64,000 nt of DNA from Bacteroidales bacterium (GTDB lineage: Bacteria; Bacteroidota; Bacteroidia; Bacteroidales; UBA932): assembly GCA_017427385.1 (NCBI GenBank), contig JAFRSW010000022.1, forward strand, positions 124,001-188,000, read 5' to 3'. Positions 61,201 to 64,000 of this stretch are shown one piece after another (positions within the stretch are counted from its first letter, which is position 1; every line of letters starts with the position of its first letter). The notes under the pieces are model-generated. The model made no database searches, was not told the origin of the DNA, and saw nothing but the letters and a program-made list of their open reading frames with translations. Position numbers and translations under genes: made by a program.

Positions 61201-61847
61201 TGCCATACGTCGAGGATCTTGACGAATTCCTTCGCGAAGCCCATCAGGGTGCTGCCTGCGGAGAGATACTCGGTGGAGACCTTCTCGGGCAGTTTGCCGT
61301 CCTTCTTGTAGCCGGCGATTGCACGTGCCACGGTGACGGTTGCGCGGTTGGTGGAGAAGGAGATGCTTCCATCGGGACGGTCGAAGAGGGTCACGTTGGG
61401 GATGCGGACCTTCTCGACAGCCTCGTCGAGGATGCGCTGAGCTATGCTCGCCAGGTCTTCCTTGCCTTTTGCATTGGCGGGACCATTGACAACGGCGATC
61501 TCGTCCTTGTCGTAACTGTCGCGCTCAGGATGGTCTGCAGGCTTGAGATCCAGCACCTTGATGTCTGCCTTGTCGTTAGCCTGAAGGTTGACAAGCAACT
61601 TGAACATGGCATACTGGTACTGAGGGAGAGTCAGGTCCTTGGAACCGACCTTCAGGGTTTCTGCAATCGTGGTGTTTTCTTCCCACGCCGCATACATGCC
61701 CGCTACAGCATCGACGAGCTCAGCCTGTGTGAGCGTCGCCACGACATTCTCATCCACGGGCTCATCTTCCTCATGCTTTTTACAGCTGACGAGGACAAGC
61801 GATGCAATGGCGAGTGCCGCAAGCAAATACTTTAATGTCCTTTTCAT
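58242..61847 (-). CDS. Giant PMBR-like repeat lipoprotein
   Basis: The 1201-residue lipoprotein (lipobox LVLVSC) is the paralogue of the 40873-44580 product with the same order: an N-terminal PMBR-like domain ('ELVDAVAGMYAAWEENTTIA', 'LPQYQYAMFKLLVNLQANDK', 'KKDGKLPEKV'), three units of about 210-230 residues ('FAKEFVKILDVWQAHVG', 'FAQQLVTVLDVWKANVG', 'FAKQFVTFLDVWEKNVG'), a BACON domain after unit 1 (about 430-515), and a jelly-roll-like C-terminus ('LTFDWCWCKTGSNNPDL', 'RWYLDNIVVK'). The units differ more from those of its paralogue than the order does, for example 'PYWLNRARQLDSGKGRI' replaces the LDNWA...CTYPR region. It probably binds polymer at the surface. Confidence 0.65.
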   Translation of the reverse strand: MKRTLKYLLAALAIASLVLVSCKKHEEDEPVDENVVATLTQAELVDAVAGMYAAWEENTTIAETLKVGSKDLTLPQYQYAMFKLLVNLQANDKADIKVLDLKPADHPERDSYDKDEIAVVNGPANAKGKEDLASIAQRILDEAVEKVRIPNVTLFDRPDGSISFSTNRATVTVARAIAGYKKDGKLPEKVSTEYLSAGSTLMGFAKEFVKILDVWQAHVGTIEADGAHSVDSKNEWKDVHYIPTHTTTFPNSAENSEPETTITVADQTYDMEQCWTIAAQGIVNMITLEGMALVPTVQNVREHTLGDGVGLNAPIPTAPEMIPWQHPFYEYAGLLNLSAKNPWKVEYFGIVLPWWYNKSTLSNGRVTNFASVGGWGIEGVSGELSAMRMLLMMARYYKYLLDNNITKDVYTATKGLVIDHDLYGVRPADIILQTSAEMTFEAEAPEAGTSIKFAANTAWTATASESWIHIDPASGDIENPASITVTVDNNTGDAREGTVSIKGTTDEATVVTVKQLAYVAPSGATLKDFAQQLVTVLDVWKANVGTIQPDGQHQGDKRFFNVHYIPTWSNYGADVTDNVSQPETTITVGTETYTMYEAWVVAAKGIVEILTKEGMECVPDEQATLKHTLGGGKGLDIPVPAKNATWNKWAYPWYEDGDLNLSADKPYTVEMMAQMMPWWLKRAQTLDSGTGRVNNFQQLGDYKFAGGQSGMISAMRMYLIMIRFYKHLLDNNIESNVYEAVQGMTIDYDLYGEGIPAESQNDMKAFAKQFVTFLDVWEKNVGTIYADGKHQGDNAWKNVHYIPVYSEYADSDNNKQDEATITVNGKTYKPFEAWDIAIKGFVEMCTAEGTTVWPTALNAPVHTLANGKPMTMEIPELEADKWNKCKYPWYQNEGAANFDADHPVNIEVLRRVLPYWLNRARQLDSGKGRIGNYQDMGASGLEGYSGLMCPMQSLLILCRIYKYLLDNNITENVYDAIKDKTWDSDLWGAEPEPVFADDFEWMASYSAATNAPDDVTNDTVGSSPNIFTKTELANLLTELQTRGYGYVWGWKDQAWSDGTPDNGNKQTLYLNKNYLKFGKTSYSSGLILPALKNLSAATDVTLTFDWCWCKTGSNNPDLMTLTVTVSGGGTIEATGTETSGEIESAQSKENPTKLEWQHASVKIKGATSATRITIRPTNNDPDVSNSARHQNRWYLDNIVVK

Positions 61848-61865
61848 AAAGAATTGGTTTTAAAA

Positions 61866-61878
61866 TGGTTAATAGTTA
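61866..61878 (-). repeat. Leader motif TAACTATTAACCA, copy 2
   Basis: The motif on the minus strand lies 19-31 bases before the ATG of the giant lipoprotein, matching copy 1 at 44597-44609. Confidence 0.6.
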
Positions 61879-61883
61879 GAAAA

Positions 61884-63218
61884 TTAATCAGATTCATTCC
61901 ATATGTCGTTCACGTCCGGGAAGGTGCCCAGACCGTAACGGAAAAGCACTATTCCAGTGGCATTGGACTGCCGGTACGCCATGATGTCTGCCATCAGGGC
62001 CTCCTCGGAAAGAGACTGTTCGCTCTTGTCGTAAGTCTGCAAGCCGGACCATACTTCAGCGTTCGCCGAATTGGTGCAGAACCAGTTCATGACGTTCACC
62101 AGGCCTGTGTCGCTATAGTTATATGAGTAACGGTAGCACATGGGCATAAGTATGTGGATCCACTTCCCCATCTGGGAAGGATCCTGGGCATAGACGTTCG
62201 TACTGTTCTTTTCAGGCATCAGGGCCGCCGAGGTTACCAGGCCCTCGTCGTAGCTGTCGCAAAGCTCCCTGGTTTCCCTGCAGGCGCGGTTTACGGCCGC
62301 CACGGAATTGACTTCCTTGGTGAAATTATATTCCGAAGCCTTGCCGGGGAAACGTATGTAGTCGAGATGCAGACCCTTGACGCCAAAGTCTTCGATGCAC
62401 AGACGACCGAGGTCCTGGATATCCTTGAACACCTCTTCCTTCAGTGTCTGTGTTTCCTTGTCGATTGGCTTGTTCCAGGTGCCTCCTTTGTAGAAAGCCT
62501 GGATCCAGCCATGAACGGCGTAGCCGATCTCCTCGGCCTTCTCCATGAAGGGAATGGCCTCGTGAGGGCGGTTCGTGAACGCGGCGGAGTTCAGCAGGAG
62601 ATGCCTGTAGCCGAGCCTGTAGTATTCCTTCATTATCCTGGCGTCGTCAGCCATCATGGGCGCCATGTGCGAGCTCCACATCCAGATTGCATTGGGCAGG
62701 GGCGCCTTCCAGTCGAATATCTCGTTGACCTTACCCTTGCTGGGGTATGTCATATTGCGCCACTCCCCCGTCCCGTCCGGGATTCTCTGGTAGGATCCGC
62801 GGGCGTACTGAACGGCTTCCAGATCCCTGCTGCGCAGGAATTCGTCGACAGAGTCGTCGGAGGTGCCGAGCCGGAGGGTGAATTCCGCACTGGAGATTAT
62901 GCCTGTGGCGAGGCCGTCATCCTTGGTGGATACCACCAGACGCTCCCCTGCCGCGAGCTCACCGCCGGCTGCGCTCCAGACGCACTTGTCCCTGGAGTAG
63001 CGGTCGGTCAGATACAGGCCGACGCCTTCCAGGCTTATCGGAGATTCAGCCGTGTTGAGAATCTCCACCCAACTCTCGTCACCGGATTCGTCATGGCCGG
63101 ATATCTCGTTGATGACCAGCCCCTTGTATTTGGCTGCACTCCCCTCCTTTTCCTTGTTGCAGGCGGAGGCCAGCAACAAGGCTATGGAGAGAATGTTTAT
63201 CAGTCGGAAGAGTTTCAT
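61884..63218 (-). CDS. LTD + GHL10-type putative glycosidase lipoprotein
   Basis: The 444-residue lipoprotein (MKLFRLINILSIALLLASAC) has the same build as the 44635-45984 product: a lamin-tail domain ('GLVINEISGHDESGDESWVE', 'LEGVGLYLTDRYS', 'VVSTKDDGLATG') and a GHL10 barrel ('AIWMWSSHMAPMM', 'GYAVHGWIQAFYKGGTWN', 'VKGLHLDYIRFPGKASEYN', 'IHILMPMCYRYSYNYS', 'GIVLFRYGLGTFPDVNDIW'). The acidic DYIRF segment is kept. The ATG shares one base with the SusD stop (TAATG). The substrate is probably wall glycan by analogy with DigH. Confidence 0.72.
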   Translation of the reverse strand: MKLFRLINILSIALLLASACNKEKEGSAAKYKGLVINEISGHDESGDESWVEILNTAESPISLEGVGLYLTDRYSRDKCVWSAAGGELAAGERLVVSTKDDGLATGIISSAEFTLRLGTSDDSVDEFLRSRDLEAVQYARGSYQRIPDGTGEWRNMTYPSKGKVNEIFDWKAPLPNAIWMWSSHMAPMMADDARIMKEYYRLGYRHLLLNSAAFTNRPHEAIPFMEKAEEIGYAVHGWIQAFYKGGTWNKPIDKETQTLKEEVFKDIQDLGRLCIEDFGVKGLHLDYIRFPGKASEYNFTKEVNSVAAVNRACRETRELCDSYDEGLVTSAALMPEKNSTNVYAQDPSQMGKWIHILMPMCYRYSYNYSDTGLVNVMNWFCTNSANAEVWSGLQTYDKSEQSLSEEALMADIMAYRQSNATGIVLFRYGLGTFPDVNDIWNESD

Positions 63219-64000
63219 TACTTGTAGAAAGGATTTTGTTCGATGGAACCTTCACTCTTGGTAATCTCCGGACGAGGGATGGGCATGAGGTAGTTGCGTC
63301 CGTCCTCGGGGAAATATTTCTTGGAAGGCATCACGCCCTTGGCGCAATCGCCGTAGTCGATTTTGTAGGTCTTGCCAAGCCAGGTGTAGTCGTAGGTCTG
63401 GCCCTCGTTGTAGAATACGTAGTTGTTGTTGGGGGAAGCGGCATCGTAAATACGGGGCATGCGGTAGACCGTATCAGTCTTTGCAGTGCCCTGCAGCAGC
63501 ATCACGAATCCTCCGTAAAGGTCTACGTTCTCGTAGAAGTCGGCCACCTTCCAGCGGCGCACGTCGAAGTAGCGGAATGCCTCGAAGGCAAGCTCGATGC
63601 GGCGCTCGTTCACGATGCGGTCCCACAGGTTGGTGCCGGTATCGTTAATCTCGGGCATCATAACATCCTTGCGCTGGCGTATCTTATTGATGTATTCGCG
63701 GGCGATATCCTCCTTGCCTCCAACCATATATGCGGCCTCGGCGTAGTTCAGGTAGAGCTCTGCAAGGCGAATCCAGGGATAGAGCACCGAACCGGTCTCC
63801 TTTTCGGAGATCTGCACGTTGGGATCGTGCCACTTGTGCAGCTTGTAGAACATCGTGCTGGGATATTCGCCGAGGTCCAGGGGCTTCTTGGTGTAGTCGG
63901 GCATCTTGGTAACGGTACCGGACTTCACGAAGTCGTCGATGGTTTTCTTCTCGTACAGAAGATAGGTTTCCAGGTTCACCGTATTGAAGCTGCCATCCGT
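63218..64000 (-). CDS. susD: SusD/RagB-type lipoprotein, 5' part beyond the right edge
   Basis: The reading frame is open to the right edge; 260 C-terminal residues are visible. They carry the SusD C-terminal signatures 'LYPWIRLAELYLNYAEAAYM', 'INDTGTNLWDRIVNERRIEL', 'AFEAFRYFDVRRWKVADF' and the end 'YLMPIPRPEITKSEGSIEQN'. A GTG at 63979-63977 could be mistaken for a start but lies in the middle of the conserved region. Its partner SusC should lie just beyond the edge. It is similar to the 51819-53864 product and starts the second copy of the module. Confidence 0.93.
   Translation of the reverse strand, partial: TDGSFNTVNLETYLLYEKKTIDDFVKSGTVTKMPDYTKKPLDLGEYPSTMFYKLHKWHDPNVQISEKETGSVLYPWIRLAELYLNYAEAAYMVGGKEDIAREYINKIRQRKDVMMPEINDTGTNLWDRIVNERRIELAFEAFRYFDVRRWKVADFYENVDLYGGFVMLLQGTAKTDTVYRMPRIYDAASPNNNYVFYNEGQTYDYTWLGKTYKIDYGDCAKGVMPSKKYFPEDGRNYLMPIPRPEITKSEGSIEQNPFYK

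Noticed and set aside
59142-61835. An 897-codon open frame on the plus strand opposite the second giant lipoprotein
   Set aside because: Same reason as the other antisense frames; the minus-strand gene has a lipobox, domain repeats and a paralogue.
39492-61847. Imelysin-like or RHS-type toxin reading of the long repeat lipoproteins
   Set aside because: There is no GxHxxE imelysin motif, no YD repeats and no toxin-like C-terminal domain; wall-binding repeats fit better.
63977-63979. GTG as the start of the SusD at the right edge
   Set aside because: The frame stays open to the edge and the GTG lies well inside the protein; the gene is simply cut.
1-64000. CRISPR arrays, transposases, rRNA operons and prophage genes
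   Set aside because: I looked for regular direct repeats with spacers, IS-type ORFs, rRNA signatures and phage structural genes and found none.

Overview
The window reads as a chromosomal segment of an uncultured, fairly GC-rich member of the Bacteroidales (Bacteroidota), most likely from a gut or rumen community; the habitat is inference. The evidence is SusC/SusD pairs, many lipoproteins with an MKK...C start, FimB/Mfa2-type fimbrillin genes, BACON domains, the Bacteroidota -7 promoter motif TAnnTTTG before several genes, no Shine-Dalgarno sequences, and a Bacteroidota-type short adenylate kinase and SSB.

Bases 1-6972 are housekeeping: the 5' part of a helix-hairpin-helix protein (-), hpt-adk (+), the overlapping operon tgt-lptG-dut-murF (-) and a nucleoside permease (+). 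Bases 6941-14344 hold a fimbria operon (-) that starts inside the 3' end of ssb: an OmpA-like lipoprotein, a FimB/Mfa2-like anchor, two fimbrillins and a large lipoprotein. Bases 14571-20290 hold a zinc-ribbon protein, a bactofilin, secA, tRNA-Gly(CCC), a repeat-rich spacer and a lipoprotein. Bases 20522-30568 (+) hold an M16 peptidase, tRNA-Arg(CCG) on the other strand, fabD, nifJ, a LysR-type HTH-only protein, mtnN and a GHL10-type putative glycosidase. A small membrane protein follows at 30593-31339 (-).

From 31406 to the right edge every gene lies on the minus strand, usually overlapping or abutting its neighbour, in one locus of about 32.6 kb. In transcription order it reads: SusD (cut by the edge), LTD+GHL10 lipoprotein, giant repeat lipoprotein, transglutaminase-like lipoprotein, terminator, SusC, SusD, ceramidase-like hydrolase, GH20, GH20, MurQ, LTD+GHL10, giant repeat lipoprotein, transglutaminase-like lipoprotein, GHL10, MurK-like kinase, MurT-like sugar transporter, Ntn hydrolase, GltS-like symporter and an M20-C1B peptidase fusion. 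The unit LTD+GHL10 / repeat lipoprotein / transglutaminase occurs twice, so part of the locus is an old tandem duplication.

The functional reading is a surface system for taking apart microbial cell walls. GHL10 (relatives of E. coli DigH) and GH20 enzymes would cut glycan strands and release GlcNAc, the transglutaminase-like enzymes would cut peptide cross-links, SusC/D would import fragments, and the MurT/MurK/MurQ set would turn MurNAc into GlcNAc-6-phosphate. The most unusual part is that the transglutaminase-like proteins and the giant lipoproteins resemble the pseudomurein endoisopeptidases (PeiW/PeiP, family C71) and pseudomurein-binding repeats known from methanogens and their viruses. 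The target could therefore be bacterial peptidoglycan, archaeal pseudomurein, or both. That reading rests on remembered family patterns and no database search has been run.
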